Positions 1 to 12,311 of a stretch of DNA of 64,000 bases are shown here, piece after piece. A program made the translations under genes and the position numbers. How positions within the stretch are numbered: position 1 is the first letter of the stretch; each line of letters opens with the position of its first letter. A model generated the notes under the pieces. That model searched no databases and had not been told where the DNA came from. It was given only the letters and a program-made list of their open reading frames with translations. Origin of the DNA: Coriaria nepalensis (Eukaryota > Streptophyta > Magnoliopsida > Cucurbitales > Coriariaceae); NCBI GenBank assembly GCA_027186245.1, contig CP114489.1, positions 2,177,501-2,241,500 on the forward strand, in the 5' to 3' direction.

Positions 1-390
1 GACTGTTCATCGACGAAGAAATATCGTGTCGTTGCTGATCAAAATGAGTTTCATCGATGTACGTGCAATCTTCAAATAGTTAGGGATTTTATGCATTTAT
101 ATTATTTGAAAACTTAGATAAGGGAATCGTTACCACAGACCAGATTTCCTTAGTACTAATTACAGAAAATCCCCAATAACAGATTTCCTTCAATCACAAA
201 TGACAGAGAAGCAAATTTACAGAAAATTCAACTTCAACCTTCAAATTTCCTTCAATCCCCTATTACAGAAAAATTCCCAATTACAGAATGTTCAACGCAA
301 AATTTCCTTCAACCTTCGACCTTCAAATTTCTTTCAATCTGGGTCGCAGATGTATGGAGCTTCAATGGAGAAAGAAGAGAGAAGAGAAAA

Positions 391-412
391 GAGAGAGAGA
401 GAGAGAGAGAGA
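391..412. repeat. (GA)n microsatellite
   Basis: This is an uninterrupted GA dinucleotide run of about 22 bases, embedded in a purine-rich stretch from roughly 365 to 590 with further short GA runs. The short open frames here are low-complexity Arg-Glu or Ser-Leu strings and are not genes. Confidence 0.9.
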
Positions 413-778
413 TAGATGGGGGTCGGAGATCGGTATGGGGCTTCAATGGAAGAAGGGGCCGGCTGAAAAAAGAGAGAGACCCAAATGAAGGTTCGCTGGA
501 ATGGAGCTTCAAAGAGAGAGAGATAGATCTGCAAGCTAGTAAATGAGAGAGAAGAGAGAGGGAAAAAAGGAAGAGAGAGTGGGGTAAAAGGAAAAGACGG
601 ATCCATCTCTGTATTTCGTATGACCTGTATTATACGGTTTCCTTTCAAAATGTCGTTTGACGTGGCAATCGTCAGGACCGTCAGATCTACATGGACATTC
701 CAGATTCGCCCGTAGGCACACGTAGGCAGGGGTGAGGCAGGGCACCCAATCCGGCCTCGAATCAGATGGCTGCTTTAG

Positions 779-928
779 CGTTGCATGGGAGAGGGATAAT
801 GTTGATAATATGATAAGAGGAAAGTTGGATACCTGGATAGTAGATGGGACTAAATTTAATGAAGGCAGGCATGGATACCTGGATAATGTTGCATGGGAGA
901 GAGATAATATTTGATAATATGATAAATT
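779..928. repeat. Imperfect direct duplication of about 108 bp
   Basis: The motif GTTGCATGGGAGAG followed by GATAAT and GATAATATGATAA occurs near 780-818 and again near 888-925. GGATACCTGGATA occurs at about 827 and again at about 870. The two copies are about 108 bases apart. No coding potential or known element family is recognised in the first 2 kb. Confidence 0.6.
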
Positions 929-999
929 ATTTCGCATGCACAGACAGGCATGGATATATATGAGTGGGTGGGGAGAGAGTGAGGGAAGGAGTAGGGGAA

Positions 1000-2029
1000 C
1001 ATGAGTGTGGATGCAGGGTTCGGTTGGATGTGGGTGGTGGTTATCCCTCGGAAAGAAAACAAGAATGTTTTTTGTTTCTTTAGATCACTTTGTCAAACTT
1101 CTGCGATTTCTGTCCGACTCTCTGTCTTTCAACTTTCAAGCCTACCTGTTACATCCTTGTTTTTCTAACTAATCATTCTCGTTTTTTGTCCATTGCTCGC
1201 TTGGAAAAATTGATATATATTGTGTATAATTTTTTATTGGTGATGGTGATCAATGCCGAGACCATAATGTCAAAATAGTATTATGACAATGTCAAAAATG
1301 ATTTTTGCAGGTAGGCCAGATGTGATACGTATATACCACGTCGACCGTAAGAAACCCGACAAACCTTCAAAGCTATGTGGTCTTATGCATGTATGAAGAA
1401 GTTGCACCCGTAAATAAAACAAAAAATAAAAAATAAAAGATGTAAGAAGATCGGAAAAGTAAACCAACCCATCTCACCAAAAAATACGATATGATCTTTT
1501 CTGTACGGTTGATATCGATCATTCCTCCCAACAATTCCTCACAAAGAAGTAATACTTAAATCCATTTAAAACGGAAACCGTACATATTTGCAAACTCTCT
1601 ATTTCCCATGTTGTGATTACTTGCAGTCTCGCAGAAAATGCTACTTAAGAGTCTCTAGTTGAGCCCCAACGCTTCATATTCTCGGGGCAAATATTATGTC
1701 GATGATTAATATTTCCCTCTTCACCAGAAGAAGGAATAAACATGTATTTTTCATTGGATATGGAATTGCCTAAAGGAACCATTCCTAAGATCGGGTAGAG
1801 GATATACTTAAATTTATACTAATCACAAATTCACAATGATAAGAGTTGCATGATCAATGCAACCGATTCTGTAAATTAGCAGAACTTCCAAATTAACGAT
1901 CTATGCCAAGTCAAGTATTGTGCGTATTTTCTTCTCCCTCTTTTATAATTTGCCGTTTTGTGGAAAATCAGCGACCCTGTTCCAGAAAGCCCATGAGAAT
2001 GCAGTGGCGACTGAACATTTAATTCCCTA
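1000..2029. other. No gene seen
   Basis: No open frame here has protein-like composition, and no RNA gene or transposon end is recognised. Reading frames are short and broken on both strands. Confidence 0.5.
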
Positions 2030-4256
2030 CTAAGTAGACTTTCCTCCTTCAAGCTTTAGTGATCCATAGTTTACATTGACCAGCTGGGCAGCTGCTCGGG
2101 CAGCAGCTGATGCCCGCTTTGCCTAGGTGATGGCGGCTCTAGCTTTCTCCAGTACATCAGATGATTGTGTTCTCGTTGTATCACTTCGGTGAATAATATT
2201 ATTCACTGATCCAGAATGATGATCGATGTTATGATCTGTAGGTTCCCATTGGATTTCATTACTACCGGCCAGTGAAGTAGTTGTATTCTGAAACCGGGGC
2301 ACGTGTCTGTAGGTGTTTGGAAGCTTGTTTATCTTCTGGGCCCACGACAGGATGGGACCCATTAGAAGGTGAAGAAGAATTGAAAGAAACCTTGTCTGAT
2401 AGCAGCTGGAGAAAGTGTAACACTTAGTATTTCCTTTGGGCAGCCCTAGAAAAGAAAAGCATCATATGAGAAGGCCATTAAATTTCTCTTAAATGTGCAG
2501 TCATATGAAGCTTCAGTTTACAAAACTAACAAACTTTTTAAGCAAATTATCATCTTTAAAGACTGGGAAAATTTTAGCAATAATACCAGCAAATCTTCAT
2601 GCGTTTTACTGAATTCTGCTGCAGTGTTGGAAGAATTCCAGCTGATATTGTATTCCTGTGCGATCTCCTTTAATACCTTGAGCTTCACCTCTCCAGAAGG
2701 AGCACTTACTGAAAGCTTTTCAATTATCTGAAAAGATATCACCAAAAAAGACTCACAAAAGTGATAAAAAGGTACTTCTCAAGTTATTATTGTGGCTGTT
2801 GTTTAGAGGAAATCATCACATTGTGTAGAAAGAGTTACAGAGCCACTTAACTGTACGGTTGAAGCCAGAGTCAGGACGAAGCTCAGTAACAGACAGGACA
2901 AATTCTTTACCATACTTTGCAGTAAATAAATTCTTCAACTGCAACTAATATTCCAAGATCTGAACATCTTGGAGCAGCAAATATTATGCTTGCAATAGCT
3001 TATCGCAATTCTGAAGGACACTCTCTATGATGTAGAACATAGTAGTTAATGATAGGTCAAAGATGTGCAAGTCAGAGGAATTAAGTTGGTGCCTTAGTAT
3101 AAAAGAAAGCTAGTAACATCATGAGGATTTTAATTATAAGCTTGCTTGATAAAAAGAGATTAAAAAAAAAAAAAAAAAAAGACAGCAGGCAAGAACATAC
3201 CTTGGGTTATTAGTTATAGAATCATATGTATAATATGTTACAATTGTTTGTCTGTTATGTTCACAATTGAATTATTTATTTACAATTGTTTATGTTTGGC
3301 TACAGAGCTAAACATGGCCTCTCATTCCTATTTCCTTGGCCAATAACCAAAAATAAAATAATGTAGTACAGATCGGGTCCTCTTGTTTGTTTGGCCATCA
3401 CTTGTGGAGTCAATTCCCAGAGATTTCTTTACTTATTTCTCATTTCACTTTGTTCAGATTATAATTTTTTAGATCTAATGGGTCCAATCATGCTCATACC
3501 CAGCTAAATACAGACAGACAATTCATGACTGATCATAACTTATGAATGATAGGCACTGAGAGTAGAATTCACCAGAAATTACTGAATTATAATGGAAGAT
3601 GAAAAAGTAATCATACTAAAGATGTACAAGACCAAAAGTCGAATTATGATCTGGCTGCTATTAATAAAAGATGGGTACCCTTAAAATCGTGGAATATCTC
3701 CTGGGATATGCAAGCGTAGGAAATGGAAGATCACATACATGCTAAAATGGTTCGAACTGAAAAAGAAGGTTAGAAATCAGAGAATTTTTTGTCCAGAACT
3801 GAAATTATAATTCAATAGAGGGGTTCTATAGTTTTCGCATCCCTATCTTCTTATTCAAACATTACAGCATCCCCAATCAGAAACCAAGTCGAATGAATCA
3901 AACTCGGCGAAACAAAAAGTGGTGTCCGCTACTTTAAAAAATTCACATTTATAAACTTCCAGTAATAGTAATGTAGGTTGCAGGAGCAAGTTGTGAAAGA
4001 ACAGAGCTTTCACTTCCAATGTTGATAATGCCTGAATTAGTCTAGCAGGTTTTACCGACCAATTGGAATATATTTTTGTTTTAGGGAGTAAGGTGTCACC
4101 CACGTTTCTAAGGCACTACTACCCTCATACGAGCCATATTGCTTCTTGGCCAGCATGCAAGAACTGATCAATTCCCTTGCGCATTTGCTTCATCTGCACA
4201 TCTCTCTTGTTCTGCAGCAAGTTGATTCGAGAGATTGCCAGAGACAAAGACGTTTT
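2030..4256 (-). pseudogene. IST1-like (ISTL1-type) pseudogene
   Basis: Scattered exons on the minus strand match the IST1 / Vps4-regulator family, which regulates ESCRT-III and Vps4 in multivesicular-body sorting. In gene order: 4256-4143 encodes a Ser/Arg/Lys-rich helix (SKTSLSLAISRINLLQNKRD and onward to GQEA). About 3015-2945 encodes ECPSELR then IIFAAPRCSDL. 2945-2855 encodes AKYGKEFVLSVTELRPDSG. 2745-2560 encodes IEKLSVSAPSGEVKLKVLKE and THEDLL. 2362-2030 is the Ser/Ala-rich tail with SSDVLEKARAAI and AKRASAAARAAAQLV. Disablements: a frame jump just after GQEA, an in-frame TAA at 3000-3002 where Glu is usual, a frame jump near 2945, and a TAG near 2131 in the Ala-rich tail. No start exon is found. 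The retained introns argue for a decayed duplicate rather than a processed copy. The second IST1 gene in the window (54936) belongs to a different subgroup. Confidence 0.75.
3163..3180. repeat. Poly-A tract
   Basis: A run of A bases of about 18 inside an intron of the IST1-like pseudogene. It could be a simple slippage repeat; no retroelement body is visible beside it. Confidence 0.7.
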
Positions 4257-4399
4257 ACTGCAAAATCAGCCTACAATCAATTCTTCCTCATTCACCAAGA
4301 AAATCAAGGGAAGAAAACATCAACTAGGAAGTCCTTACTCCAAATGAAAAATAAAAAAAATAAAAAACTAAAATTTCAATCATAATGAAGGGAAAAAAA

Positions 4400-5283
4400 A
4401 AAAAAATTTAATCTAAAGTAAAAAACTGCAGACACTTGAACAAGTAATTCCACTTTTAAAATTGCAGAAATTTTCTATGAAGAATGCCGAAAACTACAAA
4501 ATTTCGCACCATAAATTGCAGGGGAACAAGCATACATTGAATTTATAAGCATTGATAATTGAAATTGAAAATCTAAACAGGACTTCTGATCCAACCTTTC
4601 TATAAAAATAATTTGATTTTTATATTTTTTATTTTTAAATCTCAAACTATTGGTTTAACACTTAAATTAGAAAAAAAAAATAAAGTAAAAAAAAATAAAA
4701 AAAAATAATAATAATAACTTAGAGCATATTTTGTAAGTTAAAAATAATTTGCATTTTGCACCTTAGAGCCAAGGAACAAGAAACTTCATTTGAACTCTGC
4801 ACATGTATAATATATAATTTAATAAGTGGGTTAATTTATTTTTTAATTAATTTTTATAATTTTATTCGTTTATAATTTTTTATTAAAATTTTAATTTATA
4901 TATAGTTTAAATAATGAGTAATTTTTGGATATTCTTAAAATAGAAATATCATTTCTAGTCAAATCACTAATATTAAGCTATATAATTATTTTTAATATTA
5001 TATAATTATTATTAATATTAGGTATTAAAAATAATGTGTTAAAAATAGTTAGATATTAATTATTGAGTTAAATAATCTTTTAATAAGACCAGAGAAATTA
5101 TGTATAACAAGACACATCTGTTAAATGAAACGAGAAATTCTTTTAAACATGATCGGAGATCTCTCTTAGATGCAAAGACAAAACAAAGGTCATTACTTTA
5201 ACATATATTTAATGAAGAAAAAACTACAACAGATCGATGTTCAAGATAGAAAAATGGTTAAAAACATAAGTCCTAACTCACTG
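4400..5283. other. AT-rich intergenic DNA, no gene
   Basis: The stretch is very AT-rich, with poly-A runs and AATAAT repeats near 4680-4730. No frame of protein-like composition is seen. The right end should hold the 3' UTR of the minus-strand hydrolase gene that ends at 5284. Confidence 0.6.
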
Positions 5284-7504
5284 TTAAGAAAGGGAAGAAC
5301 GAGAATCTAGCCAACCGACAATATCGTTAAGGACAGCAAAGATTCTGGCATCAGGTTCCCCTTCTAGTATGCTGTGATAACCCTCTTCATACAGTTTAAG
5401 AGTTTTGTCTTTGCTCGAGGCCTTCTCGTACAGAAATTGGCTCACTAGAGGATCCGTCACCTTATCTGCCGCTCCATGAAGGAGTAACAATGGAGATGAA
5501 ACCTGCAGTTCAACAGTGAGCATTATGGATAAAATGCAAGCGAAATTGAATCAGTTAACTGCCAGTTTAGGCCCAAAATACAGTAATCTGACTTCCGGTT
5601 TCGTTAAGCATCAATTTAAAAAGAGGCCTCCCCATATGGAAGCTGAAAAAACTGACCTTGTCCACATGTGACTCAATATCCTTGGTGGCCTTCAGAAGTT
5701 CTACAGCAGTTTTCAAGCGCATTCGGCCATTGTATGAGATCACATTGTATGCAGCCTAAAATTAATAACACACACAACTCAGTGACCACGTTTTTCGAAA
5801 ATCAAAACAGTTAAAATAACTAGTTCTTATTACTTCCAAAGCGGAGATTGTGAATTCGAATCTCATAGATATTTCCACAGTTCGAAATAAAGAAAAAACT
5901 AATTCTTCTAACAGCTAGTGAATCAGATGTCTGAATCAAAGATCTCAAAATCTGATACTTTAACCTGGAACACGGAACAGAAGATCTTAACATACCATCT
6001 TTATTTTTATGGGGTCTCTAAAGGCAAGTTCCGCAAGGTCTTTCATAGGGAAGAGCTTTGCTTGAGGCATAACGTTTGACAAAAGTGTCAATACCTTCAA
6101 AACCGCAGCGGAAGGCATCACATCCTCTGCAATCTTGAAACAACTCACTCAGGCTCAGAAATTTTTCATAAATGCAAATATAGAACCATATTGTGACAAG
6201 AACTTGGAGGAAGTGTGATGGAAAGAGAAAAAAGAAATAGAGGGTATGCATTGCATCAAAGACATCCATGATGGTGCTGTAAGACTCATTAGCACATTAG
6301 ACAGAGATTTGAAATTGCTTGTTTTCGGATCTCTTATAGGAATGGAAAAATAAAGAGACAAAGTGTTCGGACCGATGAGCAAAGACAGAGACTTACTTTA
6401 CACATTGGAGCCACGAGGATTACTCCGTCCCATTTGCTCGGTTCCTTTAGATGAGCTTTAAGGGTAACAGCTCCCCCCATAGACTGCCCCATTATAAAAT
6501 TTGGCAATCCTCTCACTTCAGGCCTGCCTACCATTTGTGATTTGGAGAAAAAAAAAAAATACAATCAACAACCCTTTTGTCCAACCTTTTTTGTGCTACA
6601 AAGGTTTTAGGTCTAAACCTTTAATCTTAGTATATTGTTCAATAACATCATCAACAAGCTCATCAAAGCTCGGTATGTAACCGTGCAATCCGTCAGAGAG
6701 ACCGAAATTCGGATAGTCCATTGCATAAACTGCATACCCAGATGCTGCTATGTGCTTTGCTATTCCTGAAAGTTTCCAATATAACATGAGAAAAAGAGAC
6801 TGAAAAGTCCATATACTATATAATCTCAAAAAAGGTTAGCAGAAAGGAAGAAGAAACAAAGGGCTAATTAAGATGAACTGACAAACCTTCAAAGAAGAAA
6901 GTGCAGGTATCACCATAGCCATGGCAGAAACACAGAGAACCTTTGATTCTAACACCCTGTTCTGGTATCCATCTTTTACAGAAAACATTCACTCCCCTTG
7001 AGTTCTTCTCAAACCACTAAAAATAAAGAAAGTTTTTAAAAAATTCTAGTTATAGAAGACTTTTCAGAATATGCAGAACATTGCTCAGTGCTTACCTCCT
7101 CTGTTTCAATTCCAGCAGGAGACATCTACACACAAAAGTTTCAAAAAATAAGAGAGAAAAAATCAGACTAAATGAGCATTGATAATCAAAGCTAATATGA
7201 TCACTATTCAAGACACTCAAAATCAAGCCATCACCTTGAATAAGCAGTGGTCAAGCTGCTGTTGAGCCTCCATGAAAGCAGATCGGACGCGTCTACGAAC
7301 AGGCGCATGGTCTAGATTCTGAGAAGCGATCTCGTTCATCTCCTCGCTAACGCCTTCGATCGCTTCTCTCTTCCTAGCCACGACTGTTAGCTGAGGTTTC
7401 CGGTAACCTTTTCGCGGATACTTCGCCGTATAAATGGAGCTCCGGTTGAAGAAAGATAGTTCCGATGACCGGAATGTGAGCGCTAGAGACAGATCCACGG
7501 CCAT
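5284..7504 (-). CDS. Monoacylglycerol lipase / caffeoylshikimate esterase-family alpha/beta hydrolase
   Basis: Eight exons join in frame to a 387-residue protein: 7504-7235, 7125-7096, 7016-6887, 6765-6619, 6527-6397, 6133-5996, 5755-5657 and 5502-5284. All introns are GT-AG. The protein shows the family's HGYGDTCTFFFEG loop, DYPNFGLSDGLHGYIPSF, the nucleophile elbow GQSMGG (Ser), the acid in KVTDPLVS (Asp) and the catalytic His in EGYHSILEGEPD. Members hydrolyse monoacylglycerols or caffeoyl shikimate (lignin pathway); the sequence alone does not decide the substrate. The first about 60 residues are Ser/Arg-rich and basic, with IYTAKYPRKGYRKPQL, consistent with a plastid transit peptide, as in some members of the family. 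The start is the first ATG of the frame and is supported by this extension. It is divergent from the PPR pseudogene. All catalytic residues are present, so it is probably functional. Confidence 0.9.
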
Positions 7505-7749
7505 AGAGGGGCTATGGACTTGGATCGTAAATAAGTCAAAACGCCGTAGCGTTGAATATAGGAGACTTAAAAGTAAAAAAACGAAGGCTTTTTACCACAG
7601 TGGCAATTCTGTAAGTTCAACGTCTTCAGCTTCCTCCCTCTGTCGAATCGTTTTCCCTCGCTCCTTTTTTACTTTTAAAATTCTTTTAGAAATCGTAGAA
7701 GCTTTTTTTTTTCCTTGCCAATATAGCGAATTTTTCCCAAGCATAGCTC

Positions 7750-9552
7750 AGAAGCATCCTCGCTGGCTTCTTGAAGAAAAGTTCAACTCTCTTCTACAGT
7801 CAAAATGTGCGACCGCAAATCTCGTTTCTCAAATCCAAGCGCAGATTATCACCCATGGTTTACAACACAACGACTACGTAGCACCAAAAGTTGTATCTAC
7901 TTATGCAGGGCTCAAGCGAATGGATTGTGCTCGCCAGCTGTTCGACCATATTCCCGACCCAGAGATTGCTCTCTGGAACGTAACGTTCCGAGGGAATGCT
8001 CGGAACGATTCATACAGGGAACCGGTAGCTTTGTTTCAGAAAATGAAGAACAAGGAGGTCTTACCCAATGGCTTTACCTTCCCTATTGTCATCAAATCTT
8101 GTACAAAAATTAATGCTTTTTGGGAAGGTTAAGCGATGCATTGTGAAGTAGTTAAACTCTGTTCTAGAGCATCAATTCGCAGGTACAGCGTTGGTAGATT
8201 TATATGTGGGCAAGGGTGACATTAAAGCTGCATACAAGGTGTTTATGCCAGAGAGAAATGTAGTGATGTGGACTTCAATAATAAATGCCTACATCTCATG
8301 TAACGATCTGTCTCAACCCGGCGTCTTTTTGACTTGGCCCCAGAACAAGACATTGTCCTATGGAACACTATGGTCTTGGGCTATATCGAAATGGGCGATA
8401 TGGGCTCAGCCCGAAACTTTTTCGATAAGATGCCGAACAAAGACATGATGTCATGGACCACAGTCTTGAATGGTTATGCCAAAAATGGCGATCTCGGTCT
8501 TGTCAAAACTTGTTCGAAGAAATGCCCCAAAAGAACGTCTTCTCTTGGAACGGATTGATTGGAGGGTATCCTCGTAAGGAACAATTTTGGAATTGTTAGG
8601 GTTTATCAAAAGAATGTTAACCGAAGAAAATAATAATATAGTTCCAAATGATGCCACACTAGTAACCGTTTTGTCAGCTTGTGCAAGATTAGGAGCACTT
8701 GATTTGGGCAAATGGGTTCATGTATATGCTTGGAATAATGGGTATAAAGGAAATGTTTTTGTAGGAAATGCTTTGATCAATATGTATGCAAAATGCGGGA
8801 CGATAGAGAATTCCGTCCATGTGTTCAAGAGCATGGAGAGAAAAGATTTGGTTACTTGGAACACTATAATATGTGGGTTAGCAATGCATGGACATATGAA
8901 CAATGCGTTGGAATTTTTCCACGAAATGAAGAAAGCCAGAGAAAAACCGGACGGGATCACATTTGTTGGGATTTTATGTGTGTGTATGCATTTGGGTTCT
9001 GTTAAAGATGGGATTTTGTATTTCCGGTCTATGATTGATGACTATTCCATCAACCCTCATATCGAGCATTATGATTGTATGGTTGATTTGCTAGGCCGAG
9101 CTGGTTCGTTAGATCAAGCTATTGAATTTGTGAACAAGATGCCTATAGAAGCAGATGCGGTTATATGGGCTGGTTTACTTGGGTCTTGTAGGATTTACAA
9201 GAACATTGAATTGGCCGAATTGGCTTTAAAGAAGCATACTGAGCTTGAACCAAAGAATCCGGCTAATTATGTAATGCTGTCTAATATTTATGGAGATCTT
9301 GGTAGATGGAAAGATGCTGCTTGATTAAAAGTTGCCATGAGAGATACCGGGTTCAGAAAGTTGCCTGGCTGTAGCCTGATTGAAGTGAATGATAATGTTG
9401 TGGAGTTTTATTCTCTGGATGAGAGACGTTCTGATAGTAAAGAAATATATGAAGCCTTAAAGGCATTGACTAACTTATTAAGGTTGTCGTTATATGATAT
9501 TGAGATGTTGGGAGCTCTAACAGGAGCATCAAGGAAAATGTTAGGAGATTGA
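7750..9552 (+). pseudogene. PPR (PLS-class, E-type) pseudogene
   Basis: PPR proteins of this class bind organelle RNA through tandem 35-residue repeats. The conserved body runs from NLVSQIQAQIITHGLQ (about 7820) through repeats such as ARQLFDHIPDPEIALWN, NALINMYAKCGTIENSVHVF and DLVTWNTIICGLAMHG to the E-type end with EPKNPANYVMLSNIYGDLGR and LPGCSLIEVNDNVVEF. The frame is broken many times: a TAA at 8130-8132 where Gln (CAA) fits, shifts near 8165-8190, 8330, 8500 and 8560, and a TGA at 9322-9324 where Arg (CGA) fits. The longest intact piece is 8587-9324. No ATG sits in a sensible place: the only upstream one in frame (7434) lies antisense to exon 1 of the hydrolase. The breaks make a full protein impossible without extensive error, so this is a dead gene. 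Confidence 0.85.
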
Positions 9553-11450
9553 GTAATTGTTTCTTGAGATTGTATTACCTTGTGATGACGGTAGCTTAGC
9601 TTATAAGACTTTTTGTCATTTTAATACAACAAGCATTAGACATTATCCGCTTCTGTTCATAGCCTTAATCTATCTGCCTAGTGACTTTTTTTTTTTTAAT
9701 TGGAAACACAAATTCAACATTTGTAAGTCGGTTTCCATTCTAACGTCACACCAAAATCCAAACATGAAACCTAGGGTCATGCATTCACCTAATCTCTCTA
9801 AACTAACACTAACTTAACTAGCTAGCTTTGTCTGTATTAACTTCACTTGTAATTAGTTTAATCACTACATATTAATAATTAAATACGTATCCCTTTCTTT
9901 AAACAATACATCATCCAACACTATGCAACGTGACAAAGTATGGCAGGCTATGTATATATCTATATAAAAGATTGCCCAGAACTCGAAATTATAAGCCAGG
10001 GTTTGGACAAATGGATAGCAGTTTGAACTCTTATCTTAGATTATAAAACTATTAATTAATTCCTATTGGTAGTAATAAAGTCAACTCGGGGAGATTAGGC
10101 ACCCTTTTAGTACACTGACCAGTCACCATGCAATTAGTTGACTTAAAAATACAATAAGCTAAGAACTAATTGTGTCTTCCTTCCAACCTCACTGTCTTTG
10201 CTTCTCTCTTTTTAACAAGTCTCCATCACCGCTAGAATACATGCACGAAGCAATTAGTTTCGTAGTTATTAGTATTATTATACTCCTAACTATGTTGATG
10301 ACAACATATATACGTAAAAAAGATGTAAAAAATATGGTATTTTAATGAACTCATGTTTGACAATCTCGAATTTAATAAAAACTACTTGCAACAGATTCCT
10401 GAAGACAACCCATGTCAACATCTTAATTAAACCGTCATAATTACAAATTTATGATAATCATGATCATTATCCAAAACAAAACAGTTTAGAAAGAATTAAA
10501 TTGATAATCAGTAATGGGGATGTCGTCATGCAAGGGGAGCAACAAGATATGTCAAGACCTAACTCTGAAATGATTAGTGATTAAATCAAATGGCTCTTTT
10601 GGTTAGCAACTTAGTATTATTTGGTCGGATCCGATCCGACCGCAACGATCTAATATGATACCAACTTGAAGATCACGCAATTCGAGTGGATCGAGATCTG
10701 TTGCTCAACCCTAATTAGTATTGTTTCAAAGGCATTGGAAAGACAAAAGTGTAAAGTACGTAATTGTTTAGGATATACACATGTAAGCAAAACGTTTATT
10801 AGGAAATTAGGTAAGCACCTAGTTCATTAAGAAAATGAGACTAAGACAAAAATAAAAAGACAGAAAGAGAGACAACTCTCAAGTTTAAATGATCCATCTG
10901 TAAGCCTAGCTAGCTATAGCTAGTCAGGTGTTTCTATACATGTATTTATCATATGTAAACACATGCGCTTTACATCTGAAAGTTGACAGTATGAAAATGA
11001 TATAGAAATCACTTGCTAGTTCCTACATGAATTAGGTCACCTGTCTGTCTAGCAATGCTTATCATGCATTTGCATGTGAATTTTTATGCCTTAATTCATT
11101 TCTCACGTGATATATATTTTTCTATATATATTAAATTTCCAAAATTTTCTCTCTTTCGGGCGTATATATTTTCATAAAAAACGATGTTATGAGATGTGGC
11201 CGCATGCTTCTACTTTAGATTGATGATTTTGATGATTATCGGGCGGAGATAAGTCAAATTAATCCTTATCTTTCAGTACCACTTCGGTTAGTTAAAAAAG
11301 ATACTTTATTTTTTTTGACAAGATCGTAAAAGTGTTAATTTCTAAGGGCATGCGCGCGTAGCATGTGTCGTTGACCAAAAACCAATATTGAGCGCTACAT
11401 CGTCTACACTTTCTGCCTGCATGCACTTAGAGAGAAATGGTCTTATCTGA
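9553..11450. other. Intergenic, no gene seen
   Basis: AT-rich DNA without protein-like frames. It holds a 19-base perfect inverted repeat at 10623-10641 (GGTCGGATC / GATCCGACC with a one-base centre). I see no RNA gene or identifiable transposon. Confidence 0.5.
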
Positions 11451-11471
11451 GGGGGGGGGGGGGGGGGGGGG
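11451..11471 (+). repeat. Poly-G tract (21 G)
   Basis: Twenty-one consecutive G bases in an otherwise AT-rich intergenic region. The run could fold into a G-quadruplex and is a typical slippage site, so its exact length is uncertain in any assembly. Confidence 0.85.
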
Positions 11472-12311
11472 AGCCCACCACCAAAATGATCTTTAACAAC
11501 ATGCTTTTAGAGAAATATAAGGTTGAAATAATGCAATTCTTATATAAGCGGTTCAAGCCTAACAAGTACTTCTTCATCGATGCATGTACATGACAAGAGA
11601 AAGTAGATAAGAATTATATATAGCATGCATTTTTACTTGATCATTGTTCTTACTAATTCCAAGTAGCCCATTGCATTATACATATAGTCAGTCACATTCG
11701 TACTAGGGAGTTCAATTCTCATATTTACAAGTTTGTAAAATCTCATATTATTATTTTACTGGATTGATTTATTCTCGTTCTGAAACGTATGTTTAATTGA
11801 AAACTTAGACGAAATCCCGATTAATTTCCATCGGGTCAAGACCAAATGAATATCTGTATATCAATTTCAATCGGTTTTTCGTTGCCTTATGAATAATTAG
11901 AGCGATGATATGTTACTTTTAAGAATTGACAAGCAATCTCCTACATATACGATGAATCAAACTAACCGAGATCTATTCAAATGTGTGAGACACGAATAAA
12001 ACGAACAAAGAGATGATGAAGATATGGAGTTGATGTAGTAATTCAAACCATAGCTAGCCAGTTAGCTAGTTTTTTCTCCAAACAGAAAAGGGGAGCTAAT
12101 CATTGCGATGTCGATGGGTCTCAGTCAAAAGAATGCCTTTTTATGTTTTTGTTTTCAACACAAATCTAAGAAATGCCATCGCAGCGTACCATCATTAGAA
12201 ATTATTTTGTAGAGACATCAGCATCTCAATATTCGTTTACACTTTTCGGCTTGACTAACTAAAATCTTGCAGCTTTACGACGTTAGAAAAAAAAGAGTAG
12301 AAAAATCTAGT

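Noticed and set aside
5840..5885. Possible tRNA T-arm (GATTGTGAATTCGAATCTC)
   Set aside because: No acceptor stem, D-arm or anticodon arm fits around it, and it lies in an intron of the hydrolase gene.
7434..7749. Start of a 232-codon open frame as the PPR start
   Set aside because: Its ATG lies antisense inside exon 1 of the hydrolase gene, and residues before about 7750 are low-complexity without PPR features.
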